A stretch of DNA of 64,000 nt, taken from NCBI GenBank assembly GCA_030849965.1, contig JAVDKL010000001.1, positions 496,001-560,000 on the forward strand, in the 5' to 3' direction. The translations under genes and the position numbers were made by a program. Numbering within the stretch: position 1 is the first letter of the stretch; each line of letters opens with the position of its first letter. The DNA comes from Schauerella fraxinea. GTDB lineage: Bacteria > Pseudomonadota > Gammaproteobacteria > Burkholderiales > Burkholderiaceae_B. The notes under the pieces are model-generated. The model ran no database searches, had not been told where the DNA came from, and was given only the letters and a program-made list of their open reading frames with translations. Of the stretch, positions 51,382 to 59,844 are shown in pieces.

Positions 51382-53013
51382 ATGGGTCATTGGTATCGCG
51401 ATGACGTTCGATCGTTCGCCCAGCTCAGGCGCCTCACCCCGAATATGTTCAAGCGTCGGCCACTGCCATTTTATTTCGCACTGATCCTTTTTTGCGCCGC
51501 CGTAACCATTCCCCTGTGGTTGAGCGCAACGTGGGCGCACGATCAGGCTGAACGGCAATACCGGGCGGATGTCGATCTCTTTGCGCGCCGCGCCCTGCAT
51601 CGGGCCGAGGACGTCATTCAACGCAGCAAGAATGCGCTGGATGAATTATCGGGCTTTCGCGACGCCAATTGCTCCCCGCCGCATCTCGCCGCCCTGCGTC
51701 GCGTGGCGTATGAATACCGGTATGTGTCAAGTGTGGCGTACTACCAGGGCAACCGCGCCGTGTGCGCCTCCAATAGCGACGAGCGGGATCTGCCGGTACT
51801 CGACACTCCCGATTGGCGCACCCGTGACGGCGTGTCGATCTGGTTTTCAGCGCACAATCCCACCGGACTGAATCGCCGCATGGTGAACTTCCGGCGCGAC
51901 AATCACGTGATCGTTGTCGACCCACTGAGCTACGTCGACGTGTTGGGCAACACGGCCGACATGGCACTCGCGGTAGTGAGCGTACCCACCAGCCAGGTCG
52001 TCGCCCGGTGGGAAACCAGCGACCCCGCGCCACTACTGGCGGCTGCGCTGCGCGGTGAGTCGTCCACACACGAAGGCCGGTACTTCACCGTACAAAAGTC
52101 GGCGGGCTTGCCCATCGCGGTGGTTGCTTCGGTACCCTTGGGCACGATTGAAAATGCCTGGCGCGAACAAATGCTGATCTGGGTGCCCATGGGCCTGATC
52201 TGCGGCATCTTCGGCGGTTGGGGCGCACTCAGCCTACTGCGGCGCTATCAATCGCTGGGATATCAACTGCAAGCAGCCGTGCAGCGCGGCGACCTGGAAG
52301 TGCACTACCAGCCGATCGTCGACATGCATGCGCAGCGCTGCGTGGGCGCCGAAGCGCTCGTGCGCTGGCCCTTGGGCGACGGCACCTGGATGAAGCCGGA
52401 CGTATTCATCCCGCTTGCCGAACAGAGCGGTGCCATCGTCGACATCACGGCTTTGGTGGTGGCGCGCATTGCCGCCGATCTGGGCCCGTTCCTCGCCGAC
52501 CGGCCGGGTGTGCGCATTTCCTTCAACGTGTCGCCGCCCGACATCAGCCGCGACGGCATGCCCGAGGTGCTCGATCAAGCGATGGCGCGCTCGGGGATCC
52601 GGCCCGAACAGCTCTGTCTGGAAGTGACCGAGCGCGGCTTCTTCGATCCTGCACTCGCCCGCGATCAGCTCCAGGCCATTCGCGACGCGGGGCACTCGGT
52701 CTACATCGACGACTTCGGCACCGGCTATTCGAGCCTGGCCTATCTGCAAAATCTGCCGGTGGATGTGCTCAAGATCGACAAGCGCTTCGTCGACACCGTG
52801 GGCACCGAATCGGCCAGCAGCACGGTGGCCGACCACATCATCGCCATGGCGCAGGATCTTGGTTTGACGCTGATCGCCGAAGGCATCGAAACCACGGCCC
52901 AGGCCGACTATCTGCTGGCGCGCGGCGTGCAATACGGCCAAGGCTGGCTCTTCAGCCGCGCCCTCCCCGCGGCCGCATTCCGCCGCTATGCCGACACGCT
53001 CAATGGCACCTGA
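51382..53013 (+). CDS. Membrane cyclic-di-GMP phosphodiesterase, CSS-motif plus EAL domain
   Basis: A 543-residue protein with a membrane segment at about 28-52, a periplasmic domain (53-265), a second membrane segment (266-288) and a cytoplasmic EAL domain (295-540). The periplasmic part holds the CSS motif at C97-S98 (NCSPPHLAAL) and a second cysteine, C128, which in this family form a redox-sensitive disulfide that restrains activity. The EAL domain is catalytically intact: E324-A-L-V-R-W, the DDFGTGYSS loop at D443/D444, KIDKRF, and AEGIET. It should hydrolyse c-di-GMP when reduced or proteolysed. An alternative start is the ATG at 51445. A 12-bp tandem repeat follows 17 bp after the stop. 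Confidence 0.9.
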   Translation: MGHWYRDDVRSFAQLRRLTPNMFKRRPLPFYFALILFCAAVTIPLWLSATWAHDQAERQYRADVDLFARRALHRAEDVIQRSKNALDELSGFRDANCSPPHLAALRRVAYEYRYVSSVAYYQGNRAVCASNSDERDLPVLDTPDWRTRDGVSIWFSAHNPTGLNRRMVNFRRDNHVIVVDPLSYVDVLGNTADMALAVVSVPTSQVVARWETSDPAPLLAAALRGESSTHEGRYFTVQKSAGLPIAVVASVPLGTIENAWREQMLIWVPMGLICGIFGGWGALSLLRRYQSLGYQLQAAVQRGDLEVHYQPIVDMHAQRCVGAEALVRWPLGDGTWMKPDVFIPLAEQSGAIVDITALVVARIAADLGPFLADRPGVRISFNVSPPDISRDGMPEVLDQAMARSGIRPEQLCLEVTERGFFDPALARDQLQAIRDAGHSVYIDDFGTGYSSLAYLQNLPVDVLKIDKRFVDTVGTESASSTVADHIIAMAQDLGLTLIAEGIETTAQADYLLARGVQYGQGWLFSRALPAAAFRRYADTLNGT

Positions 53014-53030
53014 GCAGCCTGATTGACGTT

Positions 53031-53138
53031 GAAGTCGCACTGGTAGCGGCACCCGTAGTGGCACCTGTAGTGGCACTTGAAGCCACAGTTGAACGCGCAG
53101 TCAATGGCGCATTTGAACCGTGTCTACGGTGGCATCTG
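53031..53138. repeat. 12-bp tandem repeat (9 units) after the EAL gene
   Basis: Nine 12-bp units in exact register from 53031: GAAGTCGCACTG, GTAGCGGCACCC, GTAGTGGCACCT, GTAGTGGCACTT, and five looser ones. One frame reads through it as degenerate Val-Val-Ala-Pro tetrapeptides, but it is not in frame with the EAL gene. It fills about half of the 240-bp gap before the next gene. Confidence 0.8.
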
Positions 53139-53253
53139 AAGCAGTTCGCCAAAGCGTGGGATAGCGTTGCCTAACGAGGCGTCGTCACGCATTTAATCAA
53201 AGCGGCGCACCGCTATTGTTTTCTCAGACCCCAACAGTCTAAGGAGACAGCGC

Positions 53254-55263
53254 ATGCCAGCCGTACCCCTCGACCCCGTTGCGTGCATCGCGCACAACCT
53301 GCAGCAAGAACGGCTACGCCGGGGGCTGACGCTCACCGGCTTGGCCGAAAGCAGCGGCATCAGCCGCAACCGCCTGGCCGAGATCGAAAGCGGTACAGAA
53401 CGGCCGACGATCGAAACGATCTGGCGGTTGGCGCGGATCCTCGAGGTGCCGTTCGGCCGGCTGGTGCGCCAGCCCGAGCGCGATGCGGCGATCCTGCAGG
53501 ATGATGGCGTGGGCATCCAGCTCATCGATCGCCAATCCGGCACCCGCGTGATCGAGACGTACCTCATGACGCTGCAACCCCATGCGATTCGGCTGGCGCA
53601 CGCCCATGGCGCTGCGGTGCATGAGCATGTGATGGTGCTGCGCGGCGCGATGATTGTGGGGCCAAGCGCGCAGCCCACACTGCTCGCCGCCGGCCAGAGC
53701 ATCGAGTTCGCCAGCGGCACGGATCACGTCTACCGCAGCGTCGAACAGCCCACCACCGCCATGGTGACGGTGATCTATCCCGAGCTCAGTACCGCCGCCG
53801 GCGACTATGAGCATCGCCGCACGTGGCCGCAACACCACGAAGACTGGGACGGCCTCAAAGCGCATCTGATGCGCCAGCAACTCGAGGTGGCGCATGGGAT
53901 CGATGCGTACCGGATCCGATTTGACGGGTGCCCAATGGCGAGCGAACAGGCGACCGCGTTACTCGCCGAAGTGTTGCTGGCGCCGCCCGCGCTGCGCCAG
54001 GCTGCAACGGCCTACGCCGTGTGCGAGCACCAGCCTGCCGTCATCGTGCTGAGCCGGCCGCACCGTCACGCCACGCTCAAACTTCAAGGCGATGAGCCTG
54101 CCGCGTTGGCCGATGCCATCGCGCTCGTCAATCGCCTGGCCGCGCCCTTTGGCACCCTGGATTGCCACGCCATTCAAGCGCTGCAGCGTACCGCCAACGC
54201 AGCGTCCCTCACGCACGCCACGCTCGCCGCCGAACTACTCACCCGCCACAGCTTGCCTTGCGTACCGGGGCACATCGCCCATACCGACGCATCCGGCGCG
54301 GCACAACCCGTGGCGGATTCGGCGCCAGCGCGGTTGATCGCTGCGCGCTTCGAAGACCGTATCGACGTCGATGCCTACGCCGCGTTCGAGCTCGTTCATC
54401 CCGGATATGCCACGCAGTGCGTGGCCATCGCCCAGGCACTGCATCTTGCCGGGCCCACCCGCGATCTACATGTGCTGGACGTGGGTACGGGCCCGGGCAT
54501 GCCGCTTTCGATGCTGCTCGAACTGTGCCCAATCGCGCACGTCACGGCGGTCGACCCCAGCCCGACTGCATTTGCCCATTTACAGCGCAGGTTCGCTGAC
54601 GAGCCCCGGGTCACGCCCATCCAGGCCGACATCACGCAGTGGCTGCCTGCCGGCGCGCCGCCGTTCGACGTCGCGATTTCCGTTGGCGCTTCGCATCACC
54701 TCAATACCGCCTACTTTCTGCAAAGCGTGCGGCGCCATCTCGCCCCGGGCGCGCTGTTCGTCGTCGCCGACGAAATGATTATGCCGTTCAGCACCGCGCA
54801 GGAACGCTGTGCTCGTCTCATCGCGCACCACCTTCAGTACATTGCCGACACGCTCGTCGAAGTGCCGTTGGATGCCATGAACATGACGGAAGCTTCGCAC
54901 GTGCACCGCGTGCGCAACGACGTTCCGATCACCCTTTTCAAAGCCCGCGCCGGCTTGGTGCCCGCCGCCGCCGATCGCGTGAGGCGCCTGCTGAAATCGA
55001 TCAAGGCCGGCACCGGTGCCCATGCACTCACCCATCCGCTCCTTGCGTTTCATCGCTTCCATACCCTCGAACTTGAAGCCCTGGTCGCCGGTCTGGATTA
55101 TGAGGTCGAACAAAAAACGCATCCGCGACGGTTCGCCGATCTGGCCTGGCACGCGGGATTCGAGGTACGCCACCACCAACGTCTCTACGCCACGCATGGC
55201 GACACCGAGTGGGACGCCGGCACCCATCTATTCGTGCTGGAAGCCCGCAGGCCGTGCACGTAA
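53254..55263 (+). CDS. HTH_XRE - cupin - SAM methyltransferase fusion protein
   Basis: A 669-residue protein with three parts I can name. Residues 12-68 are an XRE/Cro-type helix-turn-helix (LRRGLTLTGLAESSGISRNRLAEIESGTERPTIETIWRLARILEV). Residues 95-175 are a cupin of the kind found in XRE-cupin regulators (HEHVMVLRGAMIVG, AGQSIEFASGTDHVYRS). Residues 400-535 are a Rossmann methyltransferase: motif I VLDVGTGPG at 407-415, acidic residue D434 in AVDPSPTA, and FDVAISVGASHHLNTAYFLQSVRRHLAPGALFVVADE. A middle part (175-400) and the C-terminal 130 residues are unassigned. XRE-cupin proteins usually stop near 190 residues, and I know of no standard family with a methyltransferase attached. The start at 53254 has AAGGAGA upstream. 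Function is unknown; regulation by methylation or a bifunctional enzyme/repressor is inference. It stands alone. Confidence 0.88.
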   Translation: MPAVPLDPVACIAHNLQQERLRRGLTLTGLAESSGISRNRLAEIESGTERPTIETIWRLARILEVPFGRLVRQPERDAAILQDDGVGIQLIDRQSGTRVIETYLMTLQPHAIRLAHAHGAAVHEHVMVLRGAMIVGPSAQPTLLAAGQSIEFASGTDHVYRSVEQPTTAMVTVIYPELSTAAGDYEHRRTWPQHHEDWDGLKAHLMRQQLEVAHGIDAYRIRFDGCPMASEQATALLAEVLLAPPALRQAATAYAVCEHQPAVIVLSRPHRHATLKLQGDEPAALADAIALVNRLAAPFGTLDCHAIQALQRTANAASLTHATLAAELLTRHSLPCVPGHIAHTDASGAAQPVADSAPARLIAARFEDRIDVDAYAAFELVHPGYATQCVAIAQALHLAGPTRDLHVLDVGTGPGMPLSMLLELCPIAHVTAVDPSPTAFAHLQRRFADEPRVTPIQADITQWLPAGAPPFDVAISVGASHHLNTAYFLQSVRRHLAPGALFVVADEMIMPFSTAQERCARLIAHHLQYIADTLVEVPLDAMNMTEASHVHRVRNDVPITLFKARAGLVPAAADRVRRLLKSIKAGTGAHALTHPLLAFHRFHTLELEALVAGLDYEVEQKTHPRRFADLAWHAGFEVRHHQRLYATHGDTEWDAGTHLFVLEARRPCT

Positions 55264-55299
55264 ACCCTAGTTGGCGGGTGGCCCTGGGCCTCCGTAGAA

Positions 55300-55317
55300 T
55301 TCAAACGTTCGTTTGAA
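55300..55317 (+). promoter_or_regulatory. PsrA-type operator before the TetR gene
   Basis: TTCAAACG (55300-55307) and CGTTTGAA (55310-55317) form a perfect 8-2-8 inverted repeat. It contains CAAAC-N4-GTTTG, the pattern reported for the fatty-acid regulator PsrA, (G/C)AAAC-N2-4-GTTT(G/C). It lies 55 bp before the TetR start, as for autorepression. Confidence 0.75.
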
Positions 55318-55371
55318 ATGAGCGTTTGGTTGAATGATTTGCGCCAAGCGCCGACTGCCCCGAGGATGACG

Positions 55372-56076
55372 ATGCGCCATGCCACCGATCTCCGTTCCGT
55401 GACCACGCGTGAGGCGCTACTCGATTGCGCCGAGCGGTTGTTCGTCGAGCGAGGTCATGCCGCCACCTCGTTGCGCGACATCACGCGCGAGGCGCAGGCC
55501 AATCTGGCCGCGGTCAATTACCACTTCGGCGGCAAAGAAGCGCTGATCCAGGCGGTACTCAAGCGGCGGCTCGCCTCGCTCAACGGCGAGCGCCTGGCCG
55601 CGCTGGATGCGCTTGAAGGCCAGGCGGGCGACCAGGCGCTCAAGCCCTCGCAAATCGTCGACGCTTTTTTCGGAACGTTGCTGCGTCAGGCCGCGTCACC
55701 CCAAAACGAAGGCGGACGCTTTCTCACGTTGCTCGAACGCACGATGACCGACCCGGCGAGCTTCGTGCGTACCGTGTTTGCCGACGAATACGCCGGCGTA
55801 CTGGAACGCTTCAAGAGCGCACTTTTTCGCGCGCTGCCCGATGTGCCTCGGGAAGACATTCTGTGGCGATTTCACTTCATGCTGGGCGCAACGTCGTTTG
55901 CCATTGCGGGGTCGAACACCTTGCGCCTCATGATGGGCTGGGAGGATCTCGCGCACGACGCCGCGCCGAGCCCATCGCAACACGGCACCGCCGCGGAAGC
56001 GGAACGATTGCTCGAACGACTGATGAGTTTTCTACTTGGCGGACTGCGTGCGCCCTTACCTCACCAAGCCGTCTGA
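55372..56076 (+). CDS. psrA: TetR-family regulator, PsrA-like
   Basis: A 234-residue TetR regulator: HTH in residues 10-55 (TREALLDCAERLFVERGHAATSLRDITREAQANLAAVNYHFGGKEALIQAVLKRRL) with the N-Y-H-F-G-x-K-E-A recognition helix end, and a C-terminal ligand domain. The start at 55372 lies six bases after GAGG; an ATG at 55318 falls directly behind the operator and is unlikely. PsrA responds to long-chain fatty acids and controls beta-oxidation; the operator upstream and the fad operon directly downstream (115 bp) support this identity. Direct evidence is limited to context and the operator motif. Confidence 0.8.
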   Translation: MRHATDLRSVTTREALLDCAERLFVERGHAATSLRDITREAQANLAAVNYHFGGKEALIQAVLKRRLASLNGERLAALDALEGQAGDQALKPSQIVDAFFGTLLRQAASPQNEGGRFLTLLERTMTDPASFVRTVFADEYAGVLERFKSALFRALPDVPREDILWRFHFMLGATSFAIAGSNTLRLMMGWEDLAHDAAPSPSQHGTAAEAERLLERLMSFLLGGLRAPLPHQAV

Positions 56077-56191
56077 CCCCATGCGGCCGGTGTCATCGCC
56101 CACCCCGACGGCCGGCCCAATCATTCAGACACATGACGCGAACCGCATGCGCCATGTGTGTTTTCAACAATAGCGGACAGGAGACATCACC

Positions 56192-58540
56192 ATGGGCATT
56201 GCTCTACTCGTGCTCGCCATCGTCGTCGGAGTGCCGATCGTGGTGATCGCCGTCCCTGCATTGCGGCGCGCGGTGCTCTCGCGCCCGCTGCTGAAGGTAT
56301 TTCGGCGGGTGCTCCCGCAGATGTCGGACACCGAACGCGATGCGCTCGAGGCCGGCACCGTATGGTGGGAAGGCGAACTGTTTCGCGGCAATCCCCAATG
56401 GGGCACGCTTGCCGCTTATCCCCGGCCGGTGCTCACCGCCCGCGAACAGGCATTCATGGATCGCGAGGTGGAAATCGTCTGTGCCATGGTCGACGACTGG
56501 GACGTCACGCAGCACAGCTTCGATTTGCCGGAAAATGTGTGGGCGTATCTCAAGCAAAACGGCTTTCTGGGCATGATCATTCCCGAATCGCACGGCGGGC
56601 TAGGATTCTCGGCGTTTGCGCATTCCCAAGTCGTGACCAAGCTCTCCACCCGGTCGTCGGCGCTGTCGGTATCGGTGATGGTGCCTAATTCGCTGGGTCC
56701 GGCCGAATTGCTCCTGCACTATGGCACCGATGCGCAAAAATCGCATTATTTACCGCGACTCGCGCGCGGCGAGGACGTGCCGGCGTTTGCGTTGACCAGC
56801 CCGTGGGCCGGGTCGGACGCGGCCGCCATTCCCGATCGCGGCGTGGTATGCCGCGGCATCTGGGAAGGCCAGGAGGTGCTGGGCATGCGCGTGTCGTGGG
56901 ACAAGCGCTACATCACGCTCGCGCCAGTATGCACATTGCTCGGCCTGGCGTTTCGTTTGTACGATCCCGACCATCTATTGGGCGAGATCGAGGATATCGG
57001 CATCACGTGCGCGCTGGTGCCGCACGATCATCCCGGTGTGGAGACCGGCAGACGGCATTTCCCGCTCAATGCGATGTTCATGAACGGTCCCACGCACGGC
57101 CGCGATGTGTTCATGCCACTGGACTTCATCATCGGCGGCCCCGCGCGCGCCGGCCACGGCTGGCGCATGCTGATGGAGTGCCTGGCCGCCGGGCGTTCGA
57201 TTTCGCTGCCGTCGTCCAACACCGGCATGTGCGTGCTCACCGCGCGTGCCGTAGGCGCCTATGCACGCGTGCGCACCCAGTTTCGTCTACCGGTGGGCAA
57301 GTTCGAGGGCGTGGAAGAAGCGCTCACCCGGATCGCCGGCCATACCTACATGATGGACGCGGCCCGCGTCATGACGGCGGGCGGGCTCGACCAAGGGGCC
57401 AAGCCCTCGGTGGTATCGGCGATCGTCAAGTACCACATCACCGAGCGGGCACGCATGGTGGTCAACGACGGCATGGACGTGATCGGCGGCAAAGGCATTT
57501 GCCTGGGCCCCTCCAATTTTCTGGGCCGGGCTTACCAGCAACTGCCGATCGGCATCACCGTGGAAGGCGCAAACATCCTCACGCGCAGCCTGATCATTTT
57601 CGGTCAGGGTGCGATCCGCTGCCATCCCTACGTCTTGAAGGAGATGCAGGCGGCGCGCGACCCCGATACCGAATGCGGCCTGATGGCGTTCGACGATGCA
57701 TTCTGGTCGCACGTGCGCTTTATCTTCGGCAACGTGGGCCGGGCGTTCGGACGCGCCGTCACGGGCGCGCGCTGGGTGCCCGTGGACGCGGATGTCGATC
57801 CCGACATGAAACGTTATTACCAACAACTGTCGCGCCTGTCGGCGGGATTTGCCGTCGCGGCCGATGTGGCCATGCTGGTGCTGGGCGGCGAACTCAAGCG
57901 CCGCGAAAAGCTCTCCGCCCGGTTGGGCGACGTGCTCTCGCAGATGTATTTGATCACGTCCACGCTCAAGCGATTTGAAGATGAAGGCCGTCAACAGGCT
58001 GACGCCGCGCTCGTGCACTGGAGCGTACAAGATGCTTTGATGCGGGCGCAGACGGCTTTCGAAGGGGTGCTGGCCAACTTCCCCAATCGCTTGGCGGCGG
58101 GCGTGCTGCGGCTGATTGTGCTGCCTGGCGGCGCGTTTGCGGTGCCGCCCACCGATGCGCTCGGTCATGAAGTCGCACGGCAACTGATGACGCCGGGCGG
58201 CACGCGCGATCGTCTGACGGCCACCTGCTTCCTGCCGGATAACGATTGCGATCCGGTGGGCGCCATCGAAGCCGCCTTCCTTGCGGCGATCGCCTGCGAG
58301 CCGCTGGATGCCAAGGTGCGCGCGCTCGACAAGGGTGGCGAGCTGGCCGGCAGTGCGCTGAACAACGTGCGCGATTCGACGCAAGCCGCTTATGCGGCCG
58401 GCGGGTTGAACGAGGCGGAATATGCGCAACTCAAAAATCGTGACATGCTGCGCGACCGTGTGATCGCCGTGGACGATTTTCCGTTCGACTATGGTCGCGC
58501 GATCGCCGAAGAACCCCTGGCCCGCACGGCCAACGGTTAA
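56192..58540 (+). CDS. fadE: Acyl-CoA dehydrogenase
   Basis: A 782-residue FadE-type acyl-CoA dehydrogenase. The N-terminus is a membrane segment (IALLVLAIVVGVPIVVIAVPALRRAVL), as in E. coli FadE, followed by the basic linker and the standard fold: PESHGGLGFSAFAHSQVVTKLSTRS, FALTSPWAGSDAAAIPDRG, and the large C-terminal helical domain of this subfamily. It makes the first oxidation of fatty acyl-CoA. CAGGAGA lies before the ATG. It begins the fad operon, with fadI 8 bp after it, fadJ overlapping fadI, and fadL 14 bp after fadJ. Confidence 0.93.
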   Translation: MGIALLVLAIVVGVPIVVIAVPALRRAVLSRPLLKVFRRVLPQMSDTERDALEAGTVWWEGELFRGNPQWGTLAAYPRPVLTAREQAFMDREVEIVCAMVDDWDVTQHSFDLPENVWAYLKQNGFLGMIIPESHGGLGFSAFAHSQVVTKLSTRSSALSVSVMVPNSLGPAELLLHYGTDAQKSHYLPRLARGEDVPAFALTSPWAGSDAAAIPDRGVVCRGIWEGQEVLGMRVSWDKRYITLAPVCTLLGLAFRLYDPDHLLGEIEDIGITCALVPHDHPGVETGRRHFPLNAMFMNGPTHGRDVFMPLDFIIGGPARAGHGWRMLMECLAAGRSISLPSSNTGMCVLTARAVGAYARVRTQFRLPVGKFEGVEEALTRIAGHTYMMDAARVMTAGGLDQGAKPSVVSAIVKYHITERARMVVNDGMDVIGGKGICLGPSNFLGRAYQQLPIGITVEGANILTRSLIIFGQGAIRCHPYVLKEMQAARDPDTECGLMAFDDAFWSHVRFIFGNVGRAFGRAVTGARWVPVDADVDPDMKRYYQQLSRLSAGFAVAADVAMLVLGGELKRREKLSARLGDVLSQMYLITSTLKRFEDEGRQQADAALVHWSVQDALMRAQTAFEGVLANFPNRLAAGVLRLIVLPGGAFAVPPTDALGHEVARQLMTPGGTRDRLTATCFLPDNDCDPVGAIEAAFLAAIACEPLDAKVRALDKGGELAGSALNNVRDSTQAAYAAGGLNEAEYAQLKNRDMLRDRVIAVDDFPFDYGRAIAEEPLARTANG

Positions 58541-58548
58541 GGATTTTC

Positions 58549-59844
58549 ATGGCCTTTCAGCCCATCTACATTATCGACGGCGCACGCACGCCGTTCTTGA
58601 AAGCGCGCAACGCGCCCGGCCCGTTTTCGGCCGGCGACCTGGCGACGCAAGCCAGCCGCGCCCTCCTCTTGCGTCAACCCTTCGCGGCCGGCGATATCGA
58701 CGAGGTCATCCTTGGATGCGCCGCGCCCTCGGCCGATGAAACCAATATCGGCCGCGTGGTGGCGCTGCGCGCCGGCTGCGGCGAACACGTGCCCGGCTGG
58801 ACGGTGATGCGCAATTGCGCCTCCGGCATGCAAGCGCTCGATTCCGCGTTGCTGACCCTACAGGCAGGCCGTGCGCAAATGGTGTTGGCGGGCGGCGTGG
58901 ATGCGCTGTCGCGCGCGCCCCTGCTGGTGTCGGACGGCATGGTGGCATGGCTCTCGCAATGGCGGGCCGCATCATCATTGCGTGCCAAGCTGGCCTTGCT
59001 CAAACGATTTCGGCCGGCTGATCTCGCACCGGTTATCGGTCTCTTGAAGGGGCTCAACGATCCGGTCGTCGGTTTGTCCATGGGGCAAACGGCGGAAAAT
59101 CTGGCGGCGCGCTTCGGCATCGATCGATTGGCGATGGACACCTATGCACAGCGCAGCCACCGCCGCGCGCGCATCGCGCAGTCGTCCGGCGCGTTTGCCG
59201 ACGTGGTCGGCGTGACCGCAATGTCGGGCGTGCTGCACGATCGCGATGACGGCATACGCGACGATGCCACACCCGAAAAACTGGCGCGACTGAAGCCCGT
59301 TTTCGACAAGCCTTATGGTCAGATCACCGCTGGCAACAGTTCGCAGGTCACCGATGGTGCAGCGATGCTGGTGCTCGCCAGCGCCGCCGCCGTCGACAAG
59401 TGGCAGTTGCAACCGATCGGCCGCATTCTCGATGTGCAATGGGCCGGGCTCGATCCCGCACAGATGGGACTCGGGCCGGTACATGCGGCCACGCCCATCA
59501 TGCAGCGCCATGGTTTGGGCCTGCACGATCTGGACCTGTGGGAAATCAACGAAGCCTTCGCGGCCCAAGTGCTCGCCTGCCTGGCCGCCTGGGAAAGCAA
59601 CGACTATTGCCGCGAGCACTTTGGGTGCGATGCGTTCGGCACGCTCGATCAAGCGCGGCTCAACGTAGCGGGTGGCGCCATCGCGCTGGGGCATCCGGTA
59701 GGTGCATCGGGCGCGCGGATCGTGCTGCAGTTGCTGCGCAATCTGCACGGCCGCGGCCTGCGCCGCGGCATGGCGGCCATCTGCATCGGCGGTGGCCAAG
59801 GTGGCGCCATGCTGATCGAAACACTCAATGGGAGCGCATCATGA
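58549..59844 (+). CDS. fadI: Acetyl-CoA acyltransferase (3-ketoacyl-CoA thiolase)
   Basis: A 431-residue thiolase with complete active site: nucleophile cysteine in RNCASGMQALDSALL (about residue 88), ITAGNSSQVTDGAAMLVL, the histidine motif NVAGGAIALGHPVGASGARIV, EINEAFAAQVLA and the C-terminal cysteine in CIGGGQGGAMLIE. The length suits FadI better than FadA. It releases acetyl-CoA in the last step of the cycle. ATGA overlap couples it with the next gene, the multifunctional enzyme, with which it should form the complex. Confidence 0.93.
   Translation: MAFQPIYIIDGARTPFLKARNAPGPFSAGDLATQASRALLLRQPFAAGDIDEVILGCAAPSADETNIGRVVALRAGCGEHVPGWTVMRNCASGMQALDSALLTLQAGRAQMVLAGGVDALSRAPLLVSDGMVAWLSQWRAASSLRAKLALLKRFRPADLAPVIGLLKGLNDPVVGLSMGQTAENLAARFGIDRLAMDTYAQRSHRRARIAQSSGAFADVVGVTAMSGVLHDRDDGIRDDATPEKLARLKPVFDKPYGQITAGNSSQVTDGAAMLVLASAAAVDKWQLQPIGRILDVQWAGLDPAQMGLGPVHAATPIMQRHGLGLHDLDLWEINEAFAAQVLACLAAWESNDYCREHFGCDAFGTLDQARLNVAGGAIALGHPVGASGARIVLQLLRNLHGRGLRRGMAAICIGGGQGGAMLIETLNGSAS

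Noticed and set aside
56803-57978. 391-codon plus-strand frame inside fadE
   Set aside because: Arg/His-rich shadow in another frame of fadE.
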